Positions 7,483-15,357 of a stretch of DNA of 25,674 bases are shown here, piece by piece. The stretch covers positions 1 through 25,674 of the forward strand of contig CAZROO010000016.1 in NCBI GenBank assembly GCA_964601735.1, read 5' to 3'. Position numbers and translations under genes: made by a program. Below the pieces are notes generated by a model that did no database searches, was not told where the DNA came from, and was given only the letters and a program-made list of their open reading frames with translations. The stretch comes from DATAJX01 sp964601735 (GTDB lineage Bacteria; Pseudomonadota; Alphaproteobacteria; UBA2136; UBA6156). Each line of letters opens with the position of its first letter. Positions within the stretch are counted from its first letter, which is position 1.

Positions 7483-8187
7483 TTACGAGAGTTGTGGAAT
7501 GGTGGCTTCGGCTCCCAGCCACTTTTTCAAAAAGATGCTGCCCCGCACCGTTGCGGCTTCCGGGTGGATTTTGGCAATCATCGAGCGGTTGCTCAAACCT
7601 ATCGGAAAAACCGGCCCTTCCGGCGTCAGGTGCAACGCCGTGTGGTCTGTAAAAAATACCTTGATAGGTGAAGACGGGGATTCTTCGTTCTCCTCCGCTG
7701 TCTCGTCTTCGCCAAAACAGGCATATCTTTCAGCCATGCAGTCCACAACCTTGGGCATATGCACGCTGTACCCGTCCTGGTTAAGCATGGTCAGCATTTC
7801 GTCGGCCAGGTCATCGGCATGGCCAAGGGTGCCGTTCCGTAAAGCTGAAACCAGCACTATATATGCTGCATCAGCCATGGTGAGGCGTGATTTGATCACG
7901 CCGTGCCTGTATTCGTGCCAAGGCCGAATCAATGGCGCGTCAGGCACGGAAAGATTCTCGTACAGGGCAATGAACAGGCCGCGTAGCGCCCCGTCATTAA
8001 TGTAGAATTCAAAGCCGTACATACGGCAGGCAGGGAGGTATGAAACTTTGCCCGCTCTGGCCGTTGCATGGGCCACGTCGTAAAAATCTCCTTCAAGCTG
8101 CATGCTTCGGCCATCCACCGCCAGATGCAGGTTCTCAGGGGTAAAGGTATCGCTCCAAAAGGGGATGCTGATATCGTAGCGTTGCAT
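7483..8187 (-). CDS. Hypothetical protein, 234 aa
   Basis: Not recognised. The protein looks soluble and globular: an N-terminal beta-rich part (RYDISIPFWSD, LHLAVDGRSMQLEGDF), a helical middle (MADAAYIVLVSALRNG, ADDLADEMLTML) and a short acidic, Ser-rich linker near residues 160-173 (EDETAEENEESPSS) before a C-terminal segment. There is no signal peptide or TM helix. The start is well supported by GGAGG 6 nt upstream of the ATG (minus strand). A 180-aa frame exists on the plus strand but lacks an SD and protein-like composition. On the minus strand TTGTAT, 17 nt and TAGGGT lie upstream within 8238-8270 as a weak promoter candidate. Convergent with the HIT gene. Confidence 0.7.
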   Translation of the reverse strand: MQRYDISIPFWSDTFTPENLHLAVDGRSMQLEGDFYDVAHATARAGKVSYLPACRMYGFEFYINDGALRGLFIALYENLSVPDAPLIRPWHEYRHGVIKSRLTMADAAYIVLVSALRNGTLGHADDLADEMLTMLNQDGYSVHMPKVVDCMAERYACFGEDETAEENEESPSSPIKVFFTDHTALHLTPEGPVFPIGLSNRSMIAKIHPEAATVRGSIFLKKWLGAEATIPQLS

Positions 8188-8299
8188 GGCAGCCTCCGTG
8201 GATATGCCTAAACAGACAGGTGAAGCTCAGGTGTTTCCACCCTACCTAATAAAACCACTGAATACAATTAGTCAGTACTGAAAAGCAGGCTGAACGGAT

Positions 8300-9145
8300 T
8301 TAATTCCAGTTCGGCGTAATCCACTCCACCGGGCGCAGGCGCTTGTAGATGCGCTTGTACCATTTTTTCTCCGGCCATTCACCCCAAGCGGCCTCGTCCG
8401 GGTCGGGCTTGCCGTGGAAGACCACCACCCGCGTATCCGCAGGCAGTTTTACCTTTTGCCACAGCCGCCACGGCCAGGCGGGCAGCAGGTCTTCCTTGAA
8501 ACTCACTACCCAACTCTTGGGCCAGAACACCTGCACATTCTTGCCCTTGTAAAATTTATCCTGTGCCACTTGGGACGTGCGGCCGGTTAACGCGGCCTTT
8601 CCGGTACCCAAACGTGCGCTAATGAACTCCTGCTCAATCCGGAATTCCTCTTCGTAGAGCTTCACCGGGCCGGCCATGAAGCGTTCGTAAATCTCCGGTT
8701 CGTTGCCCACGTTAAAGCGGAACACACTGGTATTTCCCACATCAGAGCCCGGCTTGCTCGGGTTTTCCCATACCGCGTACTTGCCGGGGCGGTAGGCCCA
8801 AAAATCGTCGAGGTTGCCGGTAATTACCAAATCCACATCCAGCACCAACGCATCGCGACCAGCCAAATCCCTGCCCAGGTTCTTTTGCCACAGGCTCAAC
8901 TTGCGCCACGGCTTCACCGCCAAATCGGCCCTCACGCCCTTGAACGGCGGTAACGGGCGACAATCCACGCCCTTCACAATGCCTTTCCTGTCGTCGGTAA
9001 AACATATCACCTGCACCGGTCCGGTCACATGCCGTTTCACACTGCGGTAAAGCCGGTTCACATATTCGGCTCCGTAGCGCGTACCCCACTTCATGCAGAT
9101 GACGAGCTTGGGCATACTTTTAGAATTGGAGGGAGTTTTCTTCAT
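8300..9145 (-). CDS. Putative glycosyltransferase (GT-A fold, DxD)
   Basis: A 281-aa protein. The start of the fold, KLVICMKWGTRYGAEYVNRLYRSV, and the segment LVLDVDLVITGNLDDFW with a DVD motif at residues 103-105 are typical of metal-dependent GT-A glycosyltransferases of the GT8-like type; DxD binds the nucleotide-sugar through a divalent cation. A C-terminal VVFHGKPDPDEA segment, with a His often used as a further metal ligand in such enzymes, is also present. No TM helix is seen, so it is probably cytosolic or membrane-peripheral. Donor and acceptor are unknown; the nearby polysaccharide genes suggest an envelope glycan. The ATG at 9145 is preceded by AGGGTG rather than a classical SD. 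A start at residue 11 (MPKLVICMKWG) is possible. Confidence 0.75.
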   Translation of the reverse strand: MKKTPSNSKSMPKLVICMKWGTRYGAEYVNRLYRSVKRHVTGPVQVICFTDDRKGIVKGVDCRPLPPFKGVRADLAVKPWRKLSLWQKNLGRDLAGRDALVLDVDLVITGNLDDFWAYRPGKYAVWENPSKPGSDVGNTSVFRFNVGNEPEIYERFMAGPVKLYEEEFRIEQEFISARLGTGKAALTGRTSQVAQDKFYKGKNVQVFWPKSWVVSFKEDLLPAWPWRLWQKVKLPADTRVVVFHGKPDPDEAAWGEWPEKKWYKRIYKRLRPVEWITPNWN

Positions 9146-9161
9146 GCCGCCACCCTAGCGC

Positions 9162-9189
9162 AAAAAAGGCGCCCGCGGGCGCCCTTTTT
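9162..9189 (-). terminator. Intrinsic terminator of rho
   Basis: The 16-bp perfect palindrome GGCGCCCGCGGGCGCC (9168-9183) is followed on the minus strand by six T (the A-run at 9162-9167). It overlaps the rho stop codon region and separates rho from the downstream glycosyltransferase gene. Confidence 0.75.
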
Positions 9190-10660
9190 ACTGGTTCATA
9201 AACTTGTAGAAGTCCGCATTGGTCTTGGTCTTGCGCAGTTTGTCGAGCAAGAACTCCATGCTCTCGACTACACCCATCGGCTGGAGGATGCGGCGCAGAA
9301 TCCAGATCTTCTGCAGCTCGGCTTCGCCGAACAGCAGTTCCTCGTGGCGCGTGCCGGACTTGGAAATATCGATTGCCGGATAAGTCCGCTTCTCCACCAG
9401 TTTGCGGTCAAGCCAGATTTCCGAGTTACCGGTGCCCTTGAATTCTTCGAAGATGACTTCGTCCATGCGGCTGCCGGTATCAATCAGCGCGGTGGCGATG
9501 ATGGTGAGGCTGCCACCTTCCTCAATTTTGCGCGCGGCACCGAAGAAGCGCTTGGGCCGCTGCATCGCATTGGCATCCAGACCGCCGGTGAGCACCTTAC
9601 CGCTGCTTGGCAGCACGGTGTTGTAGGCGCGGGCCAGACGGGTCAGGCTGTCCAGCAAAATCACCACGTCCTTGCCCAGTTCCACCAAACGTTTGGCCTT
9701 TTCCAGCACCATTTCGGAAACCTGTGTATGGCGGCCCGCAGGCTCGTCAAAGGTCGAAGAAACCACCTCACCCTTCACGCTACGCTGCATGTCGGTCACT
9801 TCTTCCGGACGTTCATCAATCAGCAGAACGATGAGAGTCACTTCCGGATGCTTTTCCTCAATTGCGTGGGCAATCGCCTTCATCATCATGGTTTTCCCGG
9901 CCTTGGGTGGGGCCACCAGCATACAACGCTGACCTTTGCCGATGGGGCTCACCAGGTCGATGACCCGGCCCGTCGCATCCTTGGTGTTGGGGTCTTCCAG
10001 GTTGAATTTCTCAGTCGGGTACAGCGGCGTCAGCTTGTCGAAGTTGGGGCGGTGCCGCATTTTTTCCGGGTCGGTGCTGTTGACGCTATCCACCCGCACC
10101 AGCGCAAAATAACGCTCGCCGGGGTTGGGGTAGCGCACGGTGCCGGAAATACTGTCGCCGGTACGCAGACCCAGGCGCCGAATCAAACTCGGCGATACAT
10201 AAATATCTTCCGGGTATGCCGTATAGTTGTTGTCCTGCATGCGGAGGAAGCCGAACCCGTCGCTCAGAATTTCCAGTACGCCCTCGCCATGTACCTCGGT
10301 GCCGGCGGGCAGTTTCTCGACAATCTTGAACATCATTTCGTGACGGCGCATGGTCGCGGCGTCCTTCACTTCCACTTCTTCAGCCAGCTGGAAGACTTCG
10401 TCGTTGGAAAGCTTGCGCAAATCCTTCAAATGGGTAATCGGCGGGGGCGGTGCGTTGGGGTCGCGGGGTGGGGCGATTATATCGTCAACCGGCGAATCCT
10501 TAGGGCGGCCCTCAAAATTACCACCGTCATTCCCATGACTCTGGCCCTCGCGGCGCTGGCGGAAACCACGTCCACCGCGCCCGCCGCGCCCATAATCCTG
10601 GCCGCCGTCGCGCCCACGAAAATTGCGCCGTCCGCCGTTGTTGCTGCCGTTGTCGTCCAT
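9188..10660 (-). CDS. rho: Transcription termination factor Rho with RGG-rich N-terminal extension
   Basis: A 490-aa hexameric RNA-dependent ATPase that terminates transcription. Residues 1-75 are an added low-complexity tail full of Gly, Arg and Asn (GRGGRGGRGF) with a Pro-rich end, absent from ordinary proteobacterial Rho of about 420 aa. The conserved protein starts at about 76: N-terminal helical domain (LSNDEVFQLAEEVEV), cold-shock RNA-binding domain with DGFGFLR (134-140), Walker A APPKAGKT (250-257), the catalytic IDERPEEVTDM (281-291), LLDSLTRLARAYN (335-347) and the Q-loop/R-loop region up to EEFKGTGNSE. All catalytic motifs look intact. The start is the first ATG of the frame; no good SD is seen. 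It lies downstream of polA on the same strand with 183 nt between. Confidence 0.96.
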   Translation of the reverse strand: MDDNGSNNGGRRNFRGRDGGQDYGRGGRGGRGFRQRREGQSHGNDGGNFEGRPKDSPVDDIIAPPRDPNAPPPPITHLKDLRKLSNDEVFQLAEEVEVKDAATMRRHEMMFKIVEKLPAGTEVHGEGVLEILSDGFGFLRMQDNNYTAYPEDIYVSPSLIRRLGLRTGDSISGTVRYPNPGERYFALVRVDSVNSTDPEKMRHRPNFDKLTPLYPTEKFNLEDPNTKDATGRVIDLVSPIGKGQRCMLVAPPKAGKTMMMKAIAHAIEEKHPEVTLIVLLIDERPEEVTDMQRSVKGEVVSSTFDEPAGRHTQVSEMVLEKAKRLVELGKDVVILLDSLTRLARAYNTVLPSSGKVLTGGLDANAMQRPKRFFGAARKIEEGGSLTIIATALIDTGSRMDEVIFEEFKGTGNSEIWLDRKLVEKRTYPAIDISKSGTRHEELLFGEAELQKIWILRRILQPMGVVESMEFLLDKLRKTKTNADFYKFMNQ

Positions 10661-10732
10661 GATAAGTACCCGCGAAAACTCTTTAACTGGTTGATGATAG
10701 GGGAGGATTGTCCGGCTGGTTTGTTATTTGGC

Positions 10733-10768
10733 AAGCCCCGGTATGCCTCATACTTAGGGCCGGGGCTT
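10733..10768. other. Stem-loop between polA and rho
   Basis: AAGCCCCGG (10733-10741) pairs perfectly with CCGGGGCTT (10760-10768) around an 18-nt loop that can itself form TATG/CATA. On the minus strand it lies after polA and before rho. No T-run follows in that direction, so a processing or stability role is as likely as termination. The remaining intergenic bases show no clear promoter to me. Confidence 0.45.
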
Positions 10769-10843
10769 CCTCCCGTCAAGGTGGTGTCAGCAGTATTTTT
10801 TATACTTGCCGTTTTCGCCTTCGGCTACAGCGAGCCAAGCGGG

Positions 10844-13816
10844 TCAATGTGCCTCATCCCAATTGGAACCAACTCCCACTTCCACCGCCAGCGGCACGCG
10901 CAGCTTCACCACGCCGCACATCACCTCGGGCAGTTTGGTCTTCAACTCGTCAATCACGTCCGGGTGGGCTTCCAGCACCAGTTCGTCGTGCACCTGCATC
11001 AACATCTGCGCGGGCATCCCGCCGAGTAATTTATCCACCTGCGGCATCGCCAGTTTGATGATGTCAGCATTCGAGCCCTGCAGCGGCGCGTTGATCGCGG
11101 CGCGTTCCGAGTTGCTGCGGATGCCGCCGTTGGGGCTGGTGATGCCCGGCAACCAGACGCGGCGGCCGAACAGCGTCTCCACATAACCCTGTTCGCGGGC
11201 CTGGCGCTTATTGGCTTCCATGTACTCGCGCACACCGTCGTAGCGCTGGAAATAGGCGGCCATCCACTCGGCGGCCTCGGCGCGGCTGCTGTTCGCCTGC
11301 GCCGCCAGCGCATTGACGCCCATGCCGTACACCAGGCCAAAGTTGACTACCTTGGCGGCGCGGCGCTGGTCTTTAGTTACATCTTTGAGCGGCACCCCGA
11401 AAATGCTGCTGGCGGTGGCGGCGTGAATGTCCATGCCCTGCTCGAACGCTTCAATCAGCCCCGGGCTTTGGGAAAAGTGCGCGAGCAGCCGCAGCTCAAT
11501 CTGCGCATAGTCGGCACTGAGCATTTTCCACCCTTGCTGCGGAATGAATGCCTGGCGAATCTTGCGGCCTTCGGCGGTGCGGATAGGAATGTTTTGCAGG
11601 TTGGGTTCGGTCGAAGCAAAGCGTCCGGTGCCCGCTCCAATTTGGCTATAGCTGGTATGGACGCGGCCGGTCAGCGGGCTCACTTCTTCGGGCAAGGTTT
11701 CAGCGTAGGTGCCGCGCAATTTGCTCAGCGTGCGGAATTCCATCACCGCACGAAGCAGTGCGGCAGGGGTTCCAAGGGGCGTAGCCCTTTGGGCGCCAGG
11801 GGCGTTATCCCGGCGCGGGCCGGGATCCACGTCCGTCATCTCCGCCTTCTCAAGCAACTCTTCCAGAATATCAACGCCAGTCGATTTCTTTTTCTGTTGC
11901 GTGGGTGAACCCAACTTCAATTCATCAAACAACACAGTCCCCAACTGCGCCGGGCTGGCGACATTGAACTCGTGCCCCGCCACGCCAAAAACCACCTGCT
12001 CCAGTTCGGCAATCCGCTTGGCAAAAATGGCGGAGAGGCCGCGTAGGGCGGGCACATCGACGCGCACGCCGCGGGCTTCCATTGCAATCACTACCGGCAG
12101 CAGCGGCTTCTCAATTTTTTCGTACACGTGGCGTGGGCCAAAACCGCCGTCAGGCAGTTGCAGCAAGCGCTCGTGCAGGACTTCCCACAGGCGCAGTGTG
12201 GCGTCGGCATCCTCGGCGGCGTAGGCGGTGGCCTTATCCAGCGGCACGCGGTCAAAGGTCACCTGCGTCTTGCCCTTGCCGCAGACGTCCTCGTACTTGA
12301 TCATGGCGTGGTTCAAATGGCGCTGGGCCGAATCATCCAGCCCGTGGCCCCAGCGTCCGGCATCCAAACAGGCGCTGAGCAGCATGGTATCCTCATAGTT
12401 CACCAGCATGGTCTGCAGTTTCTCGCCGGTATCCTTGGGCGTCATCCCGGCGGCATGCGCCACCACCAGCCAATCGTATTTCAGGTTGTGGCCGATTTTC
12501 TTGATCGAGGGGTCGGCCAGCAGCGCCAGCAAATCCTTGAGCATGGCGGCGTAGGGCAACTGGTCAGGGCGCTTGGCGGTAGCATCGAATAACCCGCCGT
12601 TGCCGTCACCGCTCTCGCTGGTCACGCTGTCGGGGTCGATATGCTGCAAGGGGATGTAACAGGCCTTGCCGGGCTCGCTGGCCAGGCTGAAACCCACCAG
12701 TTTGGCGGCGTAGGGGTTAAGGCTGGTGGTTTCGGTGTCGAAGCCGGTGAGGCCGCTGGCCTTGATGTCGCGCAATACGGTCTTCCACTGCTCGGTGGTG
12801 GTGACGCAGGTATAAGGACCCCAGTCGCCGGTCGACAATACCGGAGCGGCAATTTCGTTCGCTTTTTCGGGTTTTTTCAACACTTCCGCACCGGAGGTCG
12901 ATACCGGAGCGATATTACCGCTTTGTTTTTGCAACCGTTTCTCGAGGCGGTTGGCGAGGGTGTGGAACTCCATCGCGTCGCGTAAAAAGGCGATAGCGTG
13001 GGGTAAATCTGGTTTAAATTCAAATGTTTGGAAGTCCGCTATCGGTACGTCACTGCGCAGTTGCACCAGCTTGCGGCTGAGCCGGGCGTCTTCCTCGTGT
13101 ATTTTCAAGAGGCTGCGAATGCGTTCGTTTTTGATTTCGTCCAGGTGATTGTATAAATCTTCAATATTTTCAAAATCTTGCAGCAGGTTGGCGGCGGTTT
13201 TGGGGCCGATGCCTTTCACCCCCGGTACGTTGTCGCTGGCGTCGCCCATCAGGGCCAGAATCTCGGGGATTTTTTCGGGATAAACACCAAATTTTTCAAA
13301 TACTTCTTCGCGCCCGGACCACTTGTCTTTCATGGTGTCCCAGAGCTTGATGTTGCCGCCGATGAGGCTGTTCAAGTCCTTGTCGGAGCTTACAATCGCG
13401 ATGCGGGGGTTATTGAATTTATCTTTTGCTTTCAATACGATAGTGGCTATGATGTCGTCGGCTTCGCAGCCTTCGCACTGGGCGTGGGCGACGCCGAAGG
13501 CGTTGACCAGTTCGGGCATGAGCGGAATCTGCTCGAGGATAGCGGCATGCGGCTCAGCCCTATTTGCCTTATAATTCAAATACATATCATGTCGGAAGGT
13601 GGGGCCTTTGCTGTCCAGCGCCACGACGCAGTATTGGGGCTGCAAATCCTCGATAACCTTTTGTAACATTTGGGAAAAACCAAATAGGGCGTTGACCGGC
13701 AGGCCGTCGGAGCGGGTGAGGGTGTTGCGCACCGCGTGGAAGGCCCGGAAAAGGAAGCTAAGTCCATCAATAATAACAATTAATGGCCCGTCGCCTTGAG
13801 GTGCGTTTGCGTTCAT
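10844..13816 (-). CDS. polA: DNA polymerase I with in-frame palindromic-repeat insertion
   Basis: A 990-aa protein with all three domains. The 5' nuclease (about 10-300) has CEGCEADDI, SSDKDL and LMGDASDNVPGVKGIGPKTA. The 3'-5' exonuclease (about 335-545) keeps its acidic residues (FDTETTSL, GHNLKYD, YAAEDADAT), so proofreading is probably functional. The polymerase has motif A SADYAQIELR (about 765), motif B RRAAKVVNFGLVYG (about 815-828) and motif C QVHDELVLEA (about 939). Residues 660-689, between GVDILEELLEKAE and AVMEFRTLSKLRGTY, are not explained by the family; homologues have a short linker of roughly eight residues there. This extra segment is encoded by a double palindrome (11772-11826). 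The start at 13816 gives the normal LIVIIDGLSFLFRAFHA opening; AGGGTG precedes it instead of a classical SD. Length is 50-60 aa above the usual size, about half of it from the insert. Confidence 0.97.
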   Translation of the reverse strand: MNANAPQGDGPLIVIIDGLSFLFRAFHAVRNTLTRSDGLPVNALFGFSQMLQKVIEDLQPQYCVVALDSKGPTFRHDMYLNYKANRAEPHAAILEQIPLMPELVNAFGVAHAQCEGCEADDIIATIVLKAKDKFNNPRIAIVSSDKDLNSLIGGNIKLWDTMKDKWSGREEVFEKFGVYPEKIPEILALMGDASDNVPGVKGIGPKTAANLLQDFENIEDLYNHLDEIKNERIRSLLKIHEEDARLSRKLVQLRSDVPIADFQTFEFKPDLPHAIAFLRDAMEFHTLANRLEKRLQKQSGNIAPVSTSGAEVLKKPEKANEIAAPVLSTGDWGPYTCVTTTEQWKTVLRDIKASGLTGFDTETTSLNPYAAKLVGFSLASEPGKACYIPLQHIDPDSVTSESGDGNGGLFDATAKRPDQLPYAAMLKDLLALLADPSIKKIGHNLKYDWLVVAHAAGMTPKDTGEKLQTMLVNYEDTMLLSACLDAGRWGHGLDDSAQRHLNHAMIKYEDVCGKGKTQVTFDRVPLDKATAYAAEDADATLRLWEVLHERLLQLPDGGFGPRHVYEKIEKPLLPVVIAMEARGVRVDVPALRGLSAIFAKRIAELEQVVFGVAGHEFNVASPAQLGTVLFDELKLGSPTQQKKKSTGVDILEELLEKAEMTDVDPGPRRDNAPGAQRATPLGTPAALLRAVMEFRTLSKLRGTYAETLPEEVSPLTGRVHTSYSQIGAGTGRFASTEPNLQNIPIRTAEGRKIRQAFIPQQGWKMLSADYAQIELRLLAHFSQSPGLIEAFEQGMDIHAATASSIFGVPLKDVTKDQRRAAKVVNFGLVYGMGVNALAAQANSSRAEAAEWMAAYFQRYDGVREYMEANKRQAREQGYVETLFGRRVWLPGITSPNGGIRSNSERAAINAPLQGSNADIIKLAMPQVDKLLGGMPAQMLMQVHDELVLEAHPDVIDELKTKLPEVMCGVVKLRVPLAVEVGVGSNWDEAH
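11772..11839. repeat. Palindromic repeat element inside polA (copy 2)
   Basis: Two adjacent hairpins: CCAAGGGGC (11772-11780), loop GTA, GCCCTTTGG (11784-11792, one G.T pair); and ATCCCGGC (11807-11814), loop GCGG, GCCGGGAT (11819-11826, perfect). The second hairpin with its flanks matches the intergenic copies at 6996, 22803 and 22939. The element is read through in frame as part of residues 660-689 of DNA polymerase I. Element boundaries are approximate. Confidence 0.7.
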
Positions 13817-14036
13817 GGCCGCACCCTAACATAAGTGTGCCGGGGTGTGCAGAAGTGATGCGCCGATGTCGCTGCGATGTCGGCCTCTTGTCGTTGGAGC
13901 GTGCGGAGCTGTCGCAAAAGCCGGTTTTTGGTGCGCAAACGATGCACAAACGTGCGGGATGAAAAACCGACAGCGGAGTAGTGCCCGGCGCCGCGTTTAT
14001 GCTATGGAACAGCGGATGAGGGGAAATCATCGCTAA
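13817..14036. promoter_or_regulatory. Divergent intergenic region, polA / GT4
   Basis: This 220-nt region between divergent genes must carry both promoters. It contains two direct copies of CGATGTCG (13864-13871 and 13875-13882) spaced 11 nt apart, about one helical turn. An inverted repeat CGGTTTTT (13922-13929) / AAAAACCG (13962-13969) flanks a direct repeat of CAAACG-(A)-TGC. TATGCT (13998-14003) is a possible -10 for the plus-strand gene, but I see no good -35. No known operator is recognised. Confidence 0.4.
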
Positions 14037-15257
14037 ATGCACATCTGGGTTGTGTGCCAGTACTACCCGCCGGAGACCGGCGCGCCGAGCGCGCGCATGA
14101 GTGGCCTGGCCAAAAGCTGGCAGCAGCTGGGTGCCGACGTGACGGTGCTGACCGGCATCCCCAACCACCCTGACGGTATTGTGCCAGAGGCCTACCGCAA
14201 CCGCCCCGCCGCCTACGAGGAAAACCTCGACGGCATCCGCGTGTGGCGCCACTGGCTGATTGTGGCCGCCAACAAGGGCAAGATGAGACGGTTGCTCAAC
14301 CATGTTTCGTTCATGTTCAGCGTGCTGTTCACCAACCTCTCCGGTATCCCCGCCAACCAGCGGCCCGATGTGGTGATGGCGAGCAGCCCGGCATTTTTTT
14401 GCGTGATTAGCGGTTGGCTGCTGGCACGGCGTTATGGCGCGCGGTTTGTATTTGAAGTGCGCGACCTGTGGCCCGCCATTTTTGTGCAGATGGGGATTTT
14501 GAAACGCGGCCCGGTGTTGCGCCTGCTGGAGAAGCTGGAGATGTTTTTGTACCGCCGCGCCGATGCGATTGTGACGGTGACGCGCAGCTTTGCCGCCGCG
14601 ATTGCCGGGCGCGGGATTTCCAAAGAAAAACTTTCGGTGGTGTTCAACGGCGTGAGCGATGCCGATTATGCCAAGGCGATTGAGCCGCGCCAAAGCGGCG
14701 GCACCGATGCGTTGCGTGCCAAGCTGGGCATTGGCCCGCTGACCAAGCTGGTGCTGTATATAGGCAACCACGGCCAGGCCCAGGCGCTGACCCAGGTGAT
14801 TGACGCGGCGCGGTTGCTGGTGCGCCGTACCGACATTGCCGTACTGCTGGTGGGCGAAGGGGCCGACAAGGAACGGCTGGCGGCTTACGCCAAGGGCGTG
14901 CCGAACGTCCAGTTTTTGCCGGGCGTGAAGCACAACGAGGTGTGGGCCTATTATGCGGCGGCGGACATCAACCTGGTGTGTTTGAAGAACATCCCCGACT
15001 TTGACATGTTCATCCCCAGCAAGATGTTCGAGATTATGGCTGCCGAGAGCTGTTCGGTGGCGGCCCTGCGTGGCGAGGGCGCGGCGCTGATGACCGAGAG
15101 CGGCAGCGCGCTGGTGGTGCCGAGCGAAGACCCCGAGGCGATGGCTGCCGCGATTGAGACGCTGGCCGACGCGCCGGAGCGCCGCAGGAAGATGGCGGCG
15201 GCGGGGCGGGCTTATGTGGCGAAGTACTTCCTGCATAGCAAGCTGGCGGGGGAGTAT
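14037..15257 (+). CDS. Glycosyltransferase family 4 (WbuB-like), 3' end lost in assembly gap
   Basis: 407 residues are visible before the N-run. The N-terminal Rossmann half starts IWVVCQYYPPETGAPSARM, the hallmark of GT4 WbuB/WcaI-type transferases, and has FEVRDLWPAIFVQMG. The C-terminal donor-binding half has VLYIGNHGQAQALTQVIDAA, LLVGEGADKERL and the SKMFEIMAA segment with the conserved acidic residue that contacts the nucleotide-sugar. It is an inverting/retaining GT-B enzyme adding a sugar to a lipid-linked glycan at the cytoplasmic membrane face. The visible end (GRAYVAKYFLHSKLAGEY) is close to the family's normal C-terminus, so probably only a few residues are missing. GAGGGG lies 13 nt upstream of the ATG, a poor SD spacing. 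First gene of the plus-strand polysaccharide cluster. Confidence 0.9.
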
Positions 15258-15357
15258 NNNNNNNNNNNNNNNNNNNNNNNNNNNNNNNNNNNNNNNNNNN
15301 NNNNNNNNNNNNNNNNNNNNNNNNNNNNNNNNNNNNNNNNNNNNNNNNNNNNNNNNN
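15258..15357. other. Assembly gap (100 N)
   Basis: Exactly 100 undetermined bases, the conventional size for a scaffold gap of unknown length. It removes the stop codon of the GT4 gene and whatever lies before the ATG at 15358. Real distance and any extra gene here cannot be judged. Confidence 0.98.

Noticed and set aside
7463..8005. A 180-aa plus-strand frame opposite the 234-aa gene
   Set aside because: It starts inside the bidirectional terminator and has no SD; the minus-strand frame is longer with a GGAGG at proper distance.
9029..11029. A 666-aa plus-strand frame opposite rho
   Set aside because: It is antisense to intact, motif-complete rho and part of polA, rich in His, Gln and Ala as shadow frames of GC-rich genes are, and has no SD or recognisable domain.
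12440..12470. A GTCATCCCGGCGGC match to the palindromic repeat inside the exonuclease part of polA
   Set aside because: There is no complementary second arm and the codons encode residues expected in the family, so it is chance similarity.
13845..14036. A 63-aa plus-strand frame ending directly at the GT4 start
   Set aside because: Cys/Arg-rich, no SD, and it crosses the repeats of the divergent promoter region.
13767..15236. A 489-aa minus-strand frame across the polA start and the GT4 gene
   Set aside because: It overlaps the GT4 gene and the divergent promoter region, is His/Gln/Arg-rich, and has no domain or SD.
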